A stretch of DNA of 64,000 bases, from the NCBI RefSeq assembly GCF_963676935.1, contig NZ_OY781470.1:2452680-2516679 (forward strand), given 5' to 3'. The notes below the pieces were generated by a model that ran no database searches, was not told the DNA's origin, and worked only from the letters and a program-made list of their open reading frames with translations. The number at the start of each line of letters is the position of its first letter. Position 1 is the first letter of the stretch. This document shows, piece by piece, positions 29,475 through 37,705 of this stretch. Source of the DNA: Halarcobacter sp. GTDB taxonomy: Bacteria > Campylobacterota > Campylobacteria > Campylobacterales > Arcobacteraceae. A program made the translations under genes and the position numbers.

Positions 29475-30779
29475 ATGAATAAAGAGGTAAAAGTAACAAA
29501 CAATAATGACCTTCAAGAAAGAAAAAATAAAGTTTTCGCTAGAGGTCAAGGTAATGCTTACCCTGTATATATTAAAGAGGCTAAAAACTCTGAAGTTTGG
29601 GATGTTGAAGGTAATAGATTAATTGACTTTGGAACAGGTATTGCTGTATGTAATACTGGACACAGCCATCCAAAAATTATTGAAGCAGTTAAAGCACAAA
29701 TTGAAAATTTCAGTCACACATGTTTTACAGTTACTCCATATGAAGTAGGTGTTGAATTAGCTGAAAAATTAACTAAAGTAGCTCCAGGTGAAACTGAGAA
29801 AAAAGCTATGTTTGTAACAACAGGTGCTGAAGCTGTTGAAAACTGTGTAAAAATTGCAAGAGCTCACACAGGAAGAAGAGGTATTATTGCATTTAATGGT
29901 GGTTTCCACGGAAGAACTAATATGACTATGGCTCTTACTGGAAAAACTATGCCTTATAAAAAAGGGTTTGGTCCATTTCCTGCTGAAATTTATCACTTAC
30001 CATATCCAACAAGCTTTAATGGAACTAGCGTTAAAGATACTTTAACTGCATTAAAAAATCTATTTAAAGTAGATATTCTAGCTGAAGATGTTGCGGCAAT
30101 TATCATTGAACCAATTCAAGGTGAAGGTGGTTTTTACCAAACTCCAGTAGAACTATTACAAGAACTAAGAAAAATTTGTGATGATAATGGAATTGTATTA
30201 ATCATAGATGAGATTCAAACTGGATTTGCTAGAACAGGTAAAATGTTCAATATTGAATATGCTGGTATTGAACCAGATTTAATGACAATGGCTAAAGGTA
30301 TTGCTGGTGGTTACCCACTATCTGGAGTTGTTGGAAAAGCTGAAATTATGGATTCTGCTATTCCTGGTGGACTTGGTGGAACTTATGGTGGTTCACCTGT
30401 TGGTTGTGCAGCAGGATTAGCTGTTTTAGAAATAATTGAGGAAGAAGACTTAATTAACAGAGCAAATCAAATTGGTGATATCTTCAATAAAAGATTAAAT
30501 GAATTGAAAGCTCAATTCCCAGATTTAATTTGTGATGTAAGAAATAAAGGTGCAATGATTGCTTTAGAATTAATGAAAGATGGTGATTTTGAAAAACCAA
30601 ATGCAGAGTTAACTAAAGCACTTACTGCAAAAGCTACTGAATATGGATTAATTCTATTATCTTGTGGTTTTAACAGCAATGTAATTAGATTTTTACCTGC
30701 TTTAACAATTAGTGATGAAATTGTAAATGAAGGACTAGATAAATTCCAAGAATTATTTAAAGACGTAGTGAAAAACTAA
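29475..30779 (+). CDS. gabT: 4-aminobutyrate aminotransferase family (class III)
   Basis: 434-aa PLP enzyme aligning closely with E. coli GabT. By a constant offset of six residues, PLP lysine K268 is K274, D239 is D245, R141 is R147, E211 is E217 and I50 is I56; the second substrate arginine (E. coli R398) is R405. Keeping R141, E211 and I50 supports an omega-amino acid with a carboxylate, such as GABA, with 2-oxoglutarate as acceptor, giving succinic semialdehyde and glutamate. 5-Aminovalerate, beta-alanine or taurine cannot be excluded. It is sandwiched between two identical dctP genes. Confidence 0.9.
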   Translation: MNKEVKVTNNNDLQERKNKVFARGQGNAYPVYIKEAKNSEVWDVEGNRLIDFGTGIAVCNTGHSHPKIIEAVKAQIENFSHTCFTVTPYEVGVELAEKLTKVAPGETEKKAMFVTTGAEAVENCVKIARAHTGRRGIIAFNGGFHGRTNMTMALTGKTMPYKKGFGPFPAEIYHLPYPTSFNGTSVKDTLTALKNLFKVDILAEDVAAIIIEPIQGEGGFYQTPVELLQELRKICDDNGIVLIIDEIQTGFARTGKMFNIEYAGIEPDLMTMAKGIAGGYPLSGVVGKAEIMDSAIPGGLGGTYGGSPVGCAAGLAVLEIIEEEDLINRANQIGDIFNKRLNELKAQFPDLICDVRNKGAMIALELMKDGDFEKPNAELTKALTAKATEYGLILLSCGFNSNVIRFLPALTISDEIVNEGLDKFQELFKDVVKN

Positions 30780-30844
30780 TATATAGAATTTACTAAAAAA
30801 GACAAATGCTAGAGAAAGAAATAAAACAAAAGAAAGGGATACTT

Positions 30845-31867
30845 ATGTTAAATTTATTTACTAACATGAAAAGAAATATAGTAATGACTACATTAGTTGT
30901 ACTATTAGGTGTAATGTCAGTTGCGCAAACAGCAGCAGCTGCTCAAAATTGGAGATTTTCAAATCTATACGGTAGAGGAACTGCATTTGGTGATTTATAT
31001 CAACAATTAGCAAAAGATATTGAAAAAAATACAAATGGTGAAATTAAAGTTCAAGTATTATTTTCAGGTGAAGGTGTAGGTACTTCTGGTCTTTTAGGTG
31101 CTACTAAATCTGGGCTTATTACTATGGCTGCTCCTTTTCAATCTATGCATGCTGGTGAATTACCTGCTGGTGTAGTTGAAATTGGTTTACCAGGTGGTAC
31201 TGCTGATACTGATAAATTATACAAACTTTTCCATGAAGATGGTTGGGATAAAATTCTTAAAAAAGCTTATGGTTCTCAAGGTTTAGTATGGTTAGAGCCT
31301 TACATTCAACCACCAGTTTATATCATCACTAAAAAACCTATTAAATCTGTTGCTGATTTCCAAGGTCTTAAAATTAGAGCTCCTGGTGCATATGGTAAAT
31401 TCTTAAGAAACTTAGGTGCTTCTCCTGTTTCATTAGCTTGGAGTGAAATTTATACTAGTTTAGCTACTGGTGTTATTGATGGTTCTATTGGTTCTAATAT
31501 GATTGACCACAGAGATGGAAACCATGTTGAAGTTGCAAAATATATGTATAGACTTCCTTTAGCTGGTGCTCAAGTTTTACCAATCGTTGTAAATAGAAAT
31601 GCATGGAATAAATTAACTGATGCTCAGAAAAAAGGTGTTTATGATGCTACAGTTGCTCACGCTAAAAACCAATTAACTATGTCTAGAAAATGGGAAAAAG
31701 AAGCTGTTGCTCAAATGGAAGCTAAAGGTTTAAAATGGTCTCCAGAACCTTCTGAAGCGGATAAAAAAGCTTGGCATGATGCAGGTGCTGGTCTATGGGA
31801 CGAGTACTCTTCTAAAGATAAATACAGCAAACAGTTAATTGATGTATTAAGAAATCAAGCTAAATAG
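30845..31867 (+). CDS. dctP: TRAP transporter substrate-binding protein, copy 2
   Basis: 340 aa from the ATG at 30845 (AAAGGGA ribosome site five bases upstream). The first five residues (MLNLF) differ from copy 1 in origin; from FTNMKRN on the protein is the same, including signal peptide and the conserved RAPGAYGKF region. This copy is followed by dctQ and dctM, so it is the one in the usual TRAP operon order. Two gene copies may raise the amount of binding protein relative to the membrane subunits. Confidence 0.92.
   Translation: MLNLFTNMKRNIVMTTLVVLLGVMSVAQTAAAAQNWRFSNLYGRGTAFGDLYQQLAKDIEKNTNGEIKVQVLFSGEGVGTSGLLGATKSGLITMAAPFQSMHAGELPAGVVEIGLPGGTADTDKLYKLFHEDGWDKILKKAYGSQGLVWLEPYIQPPVYIITKKPIKSVADFQGLKIRAPGAYGKFLRNLGASPVSLAWSEIYTSLATGVIDGSIGSNMIDHRDGNHVEVAKYMYRLPLAGAQVLPIVVNRNAWNKLTDAQKKGVYDATVAHAKNQLTMSRKWEKEAVAQMEAKGLKWSPEPSEADKKAWHDAGAGLWDEYSSKDKYSKQLIDVLRNQAK
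30857..31866 (+). repeat. Gene-sized direct repeat, dctP copy 2
   Basis: 1,010 bases identical by eye to 28439-29448. The two repeats have the same orientation, 2,418 bases apart, and enclose gabT. Confidence 0.92.
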
Positions 31868-31889
31868 TTAGAATTTGACAGGTATTACC

Positions 31890-32432
31890 ATGTTTAAAAA
31901 ATTCTTACAAATTTTTTGCAAGACAATTGATACAATTGTCATGTGGTTAGGGAAAGGGACATCTTTATTGATGCCCGTCCTTGCGTTTATTGTTGCTTTT
32001 GAAGTAGTTGCAAGATATGTATTTGATGCACCAACAATTTGGGCATACGATTTATCACTGTTTCTATTTGGATATATTGCTGCTTTAGGGGGAGCTTATG
32101 CTCAACAAAAAAAATCTCATATTAATGTTGATATTCTTTATTTATCAGTTTCGCCTAAAGTTAAAAATATCTTTAATTTAATCTCTTATTCATTGGGGAT
32201 ATTTTTCCTAATAATTGTATGTTATATGGCCATAACAAAATTTAATGAAGCTATAGAGTTTGATTATAGACGTCAAAGTGAATGGGCACCAGTAATGTGG
32301 CATTTTTGGGTAATGTTAGGTGTGGCAAGTGTAGTTTTTGCTATCCAATTACTTAGAGATATTATTGAAGAGGCTTACCATTTATTTACTGGTTTACCTT
32401 TAATTGAAAAGGAGTCTAAGGATGAGTATTGA
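31890..32432 (+). CDS. dctQ: TRAP transporter small membrane subunit
   Basis: 180 aa from the ATG at 31890, which has ACAGG seven bases upstream; an in-frame TTG at 31875 is less likely. Four hydrophobic segments are visible, with the typical WAYDLSLFLFGYIAALGGAY and HINVDIL segments of the DctQ family. It overlaps dctM by 11 bases. It works with the large subunit in ion-driven uptake of the ligand delivered by DctP. Confidence 0.92.
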   Translation: MFKKFLQIFCKTIDTIVMWLGKGTSLLMPVLAFIVAFEVVARYVFDAPTIWAYDLSLFLFGYIAALGGAYAQQKKSHINVDILYLSVSPKVKNIFNLISYSLGIFFLIIVCYMAITKFNEAIEFDYRRQSEWAPVMWHFWVMLGVASVVFAIQLLRDIIEEAYHLFTGLPLIEKESKDEY

Positions 32433-33747
32433 ATTATTAACAGTGGTATTATTATTTTGTATTTTAATATTCTTTGCATTAGGTGCTCCTGTTGGTTTAG
32501 CTTTAGGTGGAATTGCTATGTTAATAGGATATTTCACTTGGGGAGATGGAATTTTTAATGTAATCCCAACTACAGTTGAATCAACATTTTTTAGTTTTAT
32601 TTTATTAGCTATTCCGCTTTATATCTATATGGGACAACTCTTAACCCAATCTGGTATAGGTGATGCTATGTTTAAAGCAAGCCAATTACTAATTGGAAAA
32701 ATCAGAGGTTCTTTAGCAATAAGTGTTGTTTTTATTTGTTCAATGATTGGAGCTATGGTTGGAATTATTGGTGCAGGGATTATGAGTTCAGGAAGTATTG
32801 CTTTAAAACCAATGCTTGATGCTGGATATAATAAAAGACTTGCATTAGGTACAATTATGGCAGGTGGAGCTTTAGGTATTTTAATTCCACCAAGTATTCC
32901 AATGATTATGTTTGCAGCTTCAACTCAAAACTCAGTAGGTAGAATGTTCTTAGGTGCAATGGTTCCAGCGCTTGTAACAATTATTTTATTAATTACATAT
33001 ATTATAATTAGTTCAAGAATCAAACCTGAAAATGCTCCACTACTTAGTGAAAACAATCCTGGTTTACCAAAACTAAAAGGTAAAGAGAAATTAAGAGTAT
33101 TTAGAGATGGTTTTCTTTCTATTGGATTAATTTTTGTTGTACTAGGAAGTATTATTAGTGGTGTTGCAACTCCAACTGAATCTGGAGCATTAGGTGTAGT
33201 AGGAGCAATTTTACTTGCCATATTCTTTAAAAGATTTAAATTGGAGATGATGAGAACTGTTGGTTTACAAACAGGTATCTTAGTAAGTGTTGCAATGTGG
33301 ATTATTTTAGGTGCTTCTGTATTTAGTAACTTCCATTTACTAATGGGGATTCAAGGGATGATTGCAGATTTTACTCATGGATTAGATTTACCTCCAATTA
33401 TGATTATTATTATGTTTCAACTTATTATGCTTTTCCTTGGATTTATTATAGATGAGTTTATTATTGTATTGATGTGTGCACCACTATTTACACCAATTGC
33501 TGTAAGTTTAGGGTATGATCCAATTTGGTTTGGTGTTTTAATGATTATTAATATTTTAATTGCGGTACAAACTCCACCTTATGGATTTGCATTATTTTAC
33601 CTTAAAGGTATTGCACCACCAGAAGTTGGTATGGGTGAAATTTATAAATCAGTTACACCTTTTATTTTAGTAAATTTAACAGTTCTAATTATTTGTATGC
33701 TTTTTCCAGAGATTGTTCTTTGGTTACCAGATAAAGTTATGGGATAA
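32422..33747 (+). CDS. dctM: TRAP transporter large membrane subunit
   Basis: 441 aa from the ATG at 32422, chosen for AGGAG seven bases upstream; a TTG at 32404 lies inside dctQ. Many membrane helices. Family segments include AIPLYIYMGQLLTQSG, GAGIMSSGSIALKPML, GGALGILIPPSIPMI and TPTESGALG. Forms the transport channel driven by the sodium or proton gradient. It is followed by a hairpin and then the alcohol dehydrogenase. Confidence 0.94.
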   Translation: MSIELLTVVLLFCILIFFALGAPVGLALGGIAMLIGYFTWGDGIFNVIPTTVESTFFSFILLAIPLYIYMGQLLTQSGIGDAMFKASQLLIGKIRGSLAISVVFICSMIGAMVGIIGAGIMSSGSIALKPMLDAGYNKRLALGTIMAGGALGILIPPSIPMIMFAASTQNSVGRMFLGAMVPALVTIILLITYIIISSRIKPENAPLLSENNPGLPKLKGKEKLRVFRDGFLSIGLIFVVLGSIISGVATPTESGALGVVGAILLAIFFKRFKLEMMRTVGLQTGILVSVAMWIILGASVFSNFHLLMGIQGMIADFTHGLDLPPIMIIIMFQLIMLFLGFIIDEFIIVLMCAPLFTPIAVSLGYDPIWFGVLMIINILIAVQTPPYGFALFYLKGIAPPEVGMGEIYKSVTPFILVNLTVLIICMLFPEIVLWLPDKVMG

Positions 33748-33770
33748 AGGGATTTAATATATTAAATTCC

Positions 33771-33799
33771 TTTCAGAAAGGTATAAAATCTTTCTGAAA
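33771..33799 (+). terminator. Hairpin after dctM
   Basis: Perfect 10-base arms (33771-33780, 33790-33799) with a 9-base loop and an A/T-rich tail. It may partly terminate the TRAP operon or attenuate read-through into the alcohol dehydrogenase gene. Confidence 0.55.
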
Positions 33800-33835
33800 A
33801 ATTATTAAATTAAAAATTTCTAAAGAAGGAAAAAA

Positions 33836-34969
33836 ATGGAATTTTCATATTTAAATCCTACTCGAATCGAGTTTGGTCAAGGTAAAATTAGCACTATATC
33901 TTCATTTATTCCAAAAAACTACAAAGTATTATTTATATATGGTGGGGGAAGTATAAAAAGAAATGGTGTTTACCAACAAGTTGTAGACTCTTTAGAAGGA
34001 TACACTTGGTATGAATTTAGTGGAGTAGAACCAAACCCTACAAAAGAAAATCTTGATAATGCAATAAAATTAGCAAAAGAAAAAAATGTTGATTATATAT
34101 TAGCTGTAGGTGGAGGTTCTGTAATTGATGGCGCAAAATATGTAGCTAATTCTTATTATTATGATGGAGATGGTTGGGATATACTTGAAGGTAAACACAT
34201 TTCAACACAAGCTTTACCAATCGGAGCTATTTTAACTTTGGCTGCAACAGGAAGTGAATCAAATACAGGTTCAGTTATCACTAAAAGTGAAACAAAAGAG
34301 AAAAGATTTTTTAGATCTGAACACTCTTTTCCAAAGTTTGCAATTTTAGACCCTGATGTATTAAAAAGTTTAGATGAAAGACAAATAGTAAATGGACTTA
34401 TTGATTCTTTTATTCATACTTGTGAACAATATCTTACTTATAAACATGGTATGTTGGCACAAGATAATTATAGTGAAGGGATTTTAAAAGCTTTACTTAA
34501 ATTAGCTTCAACAATAGAAAACAAAGATGACCTTTGGTACGCAAACTTAATGTGGTTGGCAAATCAAGCTTTAAATGGTCTTATTTGTTTAGGTGTACCT
34601 CAAGATTGGGCAACACACTATATTGGACATGAACTTAGTGGACTTTATGGAATTGACCATGCTAGAACACTTGCCATTATTCAACCTAACCTATTAAGAG
34701 TGTTAAAAGAGCATAAAAGAGATAAACTTCTTCAAATGGGTAAAAATGTATTTAATATGGATACTCAAAATCCTGATGAAGTGATAAATAAAATTGAAAA
34801 TCTTTATAAATCATTAGGTGTTGAATTAAAAATCTCAAAATATACTGATGATAAAGAGATTAAAGAAAAAGTTATCCCTTTATTGAAAAAACATGGTTTT
34901 AGTGAATTTGGTGAAAACAATATAGTTAATTCTGCTATTGTAGAAAAAATACTTGATAAATCAATCTAA
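33836..34969 (+). CDS. Iron-type alcohol dehydrogenase, YqhD-like aldehyde reductase
   Basis: 377 aa. The N-terminus has the NAD(P)-binding segment GGGSIKRNGVY as in NADPH-preferring YqhD and butanol dehydrogenases, and VGGGSVIDGAK. Metal ligands by analogy with YqhD are D190, H194, H261 and H275, within GLIDSFIHTCEQ and QDWATHYIGHEL...DHARTLA. It probably reduces a small aldehyde to an alcohol, for instance succinic semialdehyde to 4-hydroxybutyrate as an overflow or detoxifying step, or oxidises a hydroxy acid. The universal stress gene follows after 10 bases. Confidence 0.88.
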   Translation: MEFSYLNPTRIEFGQGKISTISSFIPKNYKVLFIYGGGSIKRNGVYQQVVDSLEGYTWYEFSGVEPNPTKENLDNAIKLAKEKNVDYILAVGGGSVIDGAKYVANSYYYDGDGWDILEGKHISTQALPIGAILTLAATGSESNTGSVITKSETKEKRFFRSEHSFPKFAILDPDVLKSLDERQIVNGLIDSFIHTCEQYLTYKHGMLAQDNYSEGILKALLKLASTIENKDDLWYANLMWLANQALNGLICLGVPQDWATHYIGHELSGLYGIDHARTLAIIQPNLLRVLKEHKRDKLLQMGKNVFNMDTQNPDEVINKIENLYKSLGVELKISKYTDDKEIKEKVIPLLKKHGFSEFGENNIVNSAIVEKILDKSI

Positions 34970-34979
34970 AGGATAAATA

Positions 34980-35420
34980 ATGTTTAAAAATATTTTAGTA
35001 CCATTGCATTTAGATTATATAGATAATCACGAAAAACTTTTTGCAGGTGCATTAGAAGTACTAAATAATGAAGATGGAAAATTATCTTTATTATATGTTA
35101 ATGAAAATAGAACCCATGGCTCTGTTTACCCGATTCTTGATGATGAAAATGAAAAACATTATAATCATGATGCATTTATTGAGTTGAAAAAAATCGCTAA
35201 GAAACACTCTTTGCCTGAAGATAAAGTTACTTTTAATATTAGAGATGGTTCAGCACATAGGGAGATTCTAGAAGAGGCTAGAAGAATTAAAGCAGATGCT
35301 ATTGTTATGATGGCAACAAAACCGGGACTTGGAAGTTACTTTATAAGTAGTACTTCAGAACGTGTTATGAGACATGCTGCATGTTCAGTATTTGTAATAA
35401 GATTAACTGATTATCAATAA
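34980..35420 (+). CDS. Universal stress protein (UspA family)
   Basis: 146 aa with the family fold signatures: N-terminal KNILVPLHLD, central ILEEARRIKADAIVMMATKPG and the C-terminal STSERVMRHAACSVFVIR. The usual ATP-binding pattern G-x2-G-x9-G(S/T) is not clearly complete. USPs encoded with TRAP transporters (TeaD of the ectoine system TeaABC in Halomonas) modulate transport; a similar role here is inference from position. It probably shares an operon with the alcohol dehydrogenase. Confidence 0.88.
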   Translation: MFKNILVPLHLDYIDNHEKLFAGALEVLNNEDGKLSLLYVNENRTHGSVYPILDDENEKHYNHDAFIELKKIAKKHSLPEDKVTFNIRDGSAHREILEEARRIKADAIVMMATKPGLGSYFISSTSERVMRHAACSVFVIRLTDYQ

Positions 35421-35439
35421 ATAACCAATATTATATCTA

Positions 35440-35469
35440 AAAAAGTGAAGGAGTTTTCCTTTACTTTTT
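35440..35469 (+). terminator. Terminator after the universal stress gene
   Basis: 13-base arms (35440-35452, 35457-35469) with one mismatch and a GTTT loop; the right arm ends in a T-run. Good intrinsic terminator form. Confidence 0.75.
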
Positions 35470-35623
35470 ATAAAAATTTTTAAGATACGATTTGATATAA
35501 ATAGTTTTCCTTTATGGATTATCTTTATTTTTTATCATTTCAAAATAGCTAAAAAGAAAACTTTATTCTTTTAAAACAAAGTTATAAATATATTGAAATT
35601 AATACAATATAAGGATATTCAAA

Positions 35624-36136
35624 ATGGAAAATTTAATATCTACAAAAAATACAGATTATAGTTTAAGAATGGCAACAACTGAAGATTCACAATTAATTGT
35701 AACTTTCATGAAAAAACTTGGAAGTTATCAAAAAATGGAAGATGCTATAACAGCAACACCAAAACGTATAAAAAGATTGTTAGAAGAGGGATTGGGAGAA
35801 GCAGTTTTTGGTATTTATAAAAATGAGATATGCTCTTTTGCATATTTTCATCAAAAAAGTTCTGCTTTTTCTGGTCGAAAAGGACTATATATTGATGCAT
35901 TTTTTATAGATGATAATGTAAGAGGTAAAGGTTTAGGGAAAATTATGTTTCAATATCTTGCAAAATATTCTATTGATAAAAAGTGTGAATATTTAGAATG
36001 GGCATGTTTAGATTGGAATAAATCAGCAATGAAATTTTATGAAAAACAAGGTGCTTATTGTATAGATAACTTGAAACTATATAGATTATCTCCAGATGAT
36101 TTATCTTTTAATGCAAAAAATTTTGCACAAAACTAA
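35624..36136 (+). CDS. GNAT acetyltransferase, diamine (spermidine/thialysine) acetyltransferase-like
   Basis: 170 aa. Acetyl-CoA-binding motif A is seen in VRGKGLGKIMF, and the C-terminal W..LDWNKSAMKFYEKQGA segment fits motif B. The N-terminal YQKMEDAITAT segment and the LYIDAFFIDDNVRG block closely recall the SSAT family that acetylates spermidine, putrescine or thialysine. Acetylation would start polyamine breakdown towards GABA, which fits gabT and the PuuR-like regulator nearby. Own promoter likely (203-base gap upstream). It precedes ALDH copy 2 by 42 bases. Confidence 0.8.
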   Translation: MENLISTKNTDYSLRMATTEDSQLIVTFMKKLGSYQKMEDAITATPKRIKRLLEEGLGEAVFGIYKNEICSFAYFHQKSSAFSGRKGLYIDAFFIDDNVRGKGLGKIMFQYLAKYSIDKKCEYLEWACLDWNKSAMKFYEKQGAYCIDNLKLYRLSPDDLSFNAKNFAQN

Positions 36137-36167
36137 TTAATAAATATAAATTAAATTTTTAAATAAG

Positions 36168-37576
36168 GAAAAAAACAAATGAGTACAATAGAAGTAACAT
36201 CACCATATGATGACAGCGTAGTAGGAACAGTTCCATTTAGTACAAATGAAGAAGTACAAGCAGCAATAGATTTAGCACATGAAACTTTTTTAGATCATGA
36301 AAATCATCTACCAAAATATAAAAGAGTTGCTATCTTAGAAAAAGTTGCTGAAATTATGTCTTCACAAGTTGAAGAATTAACTAAACTTTGTGCTTCTGAA
36401 GGTGGTAAACCTTGGATGGATTCTGAAGTTGAAGTTTACAGAGCTATCAATGGTGTTAAGCTTGCAATTGAAGCTTTAGGTTCTTTAGAAGGTAAAGAGG
36501 TTGCTATGGGGCATACTGCTTCATCTGCTAATAGAATGGCTTATACATTTAAAGAACCTATTGGGGTTGTTGCTGCAATTTCTGCTTTTAACCACCCTTT
36601 TAACTTAGCTATTCACCAAGTTATCCCTGCAATTGCTGTTGGGTGTCCTGTTGTTATTAAACCTGCAACTCAAACTCCTATGTCTGCTATTAGACTTGTT
36701 GAAATCTTAGAAGAAGCTGGTCTTCCTAAAGGTTGGGCTCAAGCTGTTGTTTGTGACAGAACTGGTGGGGAATTATTAGCTACATCTCCTAAAGTTAGTT
36801 TCTTAACTTTTATTGGTTCTGGTGCTGTTGGTTGGTATTTAAATTCTAAAGTTAACAATGGTACACGTGTAGCATTAGAGCATGGTGGGGTTGCTCCTGT
36901 TATTGTTGAGCCTGATGCTGACATTGATGCTATGATTCCTGATTTAGGTAAAGGTGGTTTCTATCATGCTGGTCAAGTTTGTGTTTCTGTTCAAAGAGTT
37001 TACGTACACGAATCTATTGTTGATGAAGTAGCTTCTAAACTTTCTGATTATGCTTCTAAGTTAGTTGTTGGTAATCAACTTGATCCTAAAACTGAAGTTG
37101 GTCCACTTATTAACAACAATGAAGTTAACAGAGTTGAAGAGTGGGTTAATGAAGCTGTTGAAAAAGGTGCTAAGGTATTAACTGGTGGTAAGAGAATCTC
37201 TAATTCTTGTTATGAGCCTACTGTTTTACTAAATCCTGCTGATGATGCTTTAGTTTCTACTAAAGAGGTATTTGGTCCTGTTGTTTGTGTTTATTCATAT
37301 TCTGACATGGAAGAGGCTATTGACAGAGCTAACTCTTTAGAGGTTTCTTTCCAAGCTGCTGTATTTACTAAGAATCTTGACAAAGCTTTAAGAGCTGTTA
37401 AGAGAATCAACGGTACTACTGTAATGGTTAACGACCACACTGCATTTAGAGTTGACTGGATGCCATTTGGTGGTGCTAAGGCTTCTGGTCTTGGTGTTGG
37501 TGGTATTCACGACTCTATGGAAGAAATGACTAACGAAAAACTTCTTGTTATCAAGTCTCCTGTTTTATAATATTTT
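36168..37576 (+). repeat. Gene-sized direct repeat, ALDH copy 2
   Basis: Matches 22165-23573 over 1,409 bases with two substitutions seen. Same orientation, offset 14,003 bases. Confidence 0.9.
36179..37570 (+). CDS. NAD(P)-dependent aldehyde dehydrogenase, copy 2
   Basis: Protein identical to copy 1 (463 aa; N138, E234, C268). The two DNA differences found are both third-codon positions (36226, 37423). Its ribosome site and terminator differ from those of copy 1, so the two genes are separately expressed: copy 1 with the ThDP enzyme, copy 2 with the acetyltransferase. The same enzyme could thereby be induced by two inputs that both yield its substrate aldehyde. Confidence 0.9.
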   Translation: MSTIEVTSPYDDSVVGTVPFSTNEEVQAAIDLAHETFLDHENHLPKYKRVAILEKVAEIMSSQVEELTKLCASEGGKPWMDSEVEVYRAINGVKLAIEALGSLEGKEVAMGHTASSANRMAYTFKEPIGVVAAISAFNHPFNLAIHQVIPAIAVGCPVVIKPATQTPMSAIRLVEILEEAGLPKGWAQAVVCDRTGGELLATSPKVSFLTFIGSGAVGWYLNSKVNNGTRVALEHGGVAPVIVEPDADIDAMIPDLGKGGFYHAGQVCVSVQRVYVHESIVDEVASKLSDYASKLVVGNQLDPKTEVGPLINNNEVNRVEEWVNEAVEKGAKVLTGGKRISNSCYEPTVLLNPADDALVSTKEVFGPVVCVYSYSDMEEAIDRANSLEVSFQAAVFTKNLDKALRAVKRINGTTVMVNDHTAFRVDWMPFGGAKASGLGVGGIHDSMEEMTNEKLLVIKSPVL

Positions 37577-37601
37577 GTAAAAGAGGTATCCCCTCTTTTA
37601 C
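37577..37601 (+). terminator. Hairpin after ALDH copy 2
   Basis: Perfect 10-base arms (37577-37586, 37592-37601) with a 5-base loop. It starts exactly where identity to copy 1 ends. No T-run follows, so strength is uncertain. Confidence 0.55.
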
Positions 37602-37705
37602 TACCTTCTATTAGTAATACTTATACTTAACTTAAGCCCACTTATATTATTATTTTGGTATAAGCATCTATTCAAAACTTAACAATTAAATAATTTAGGA
37701 AAACT

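Noticed and set aside
28436-37570. Ectoine catabolism (TRAP transporter, class III aminotransferase, ALDH, USP)
   Set aside because: The ectoine hydrolase and deacetylase genes (doeA, doeB) are missing, and the aminotransferase keeps GABA-AT residues.
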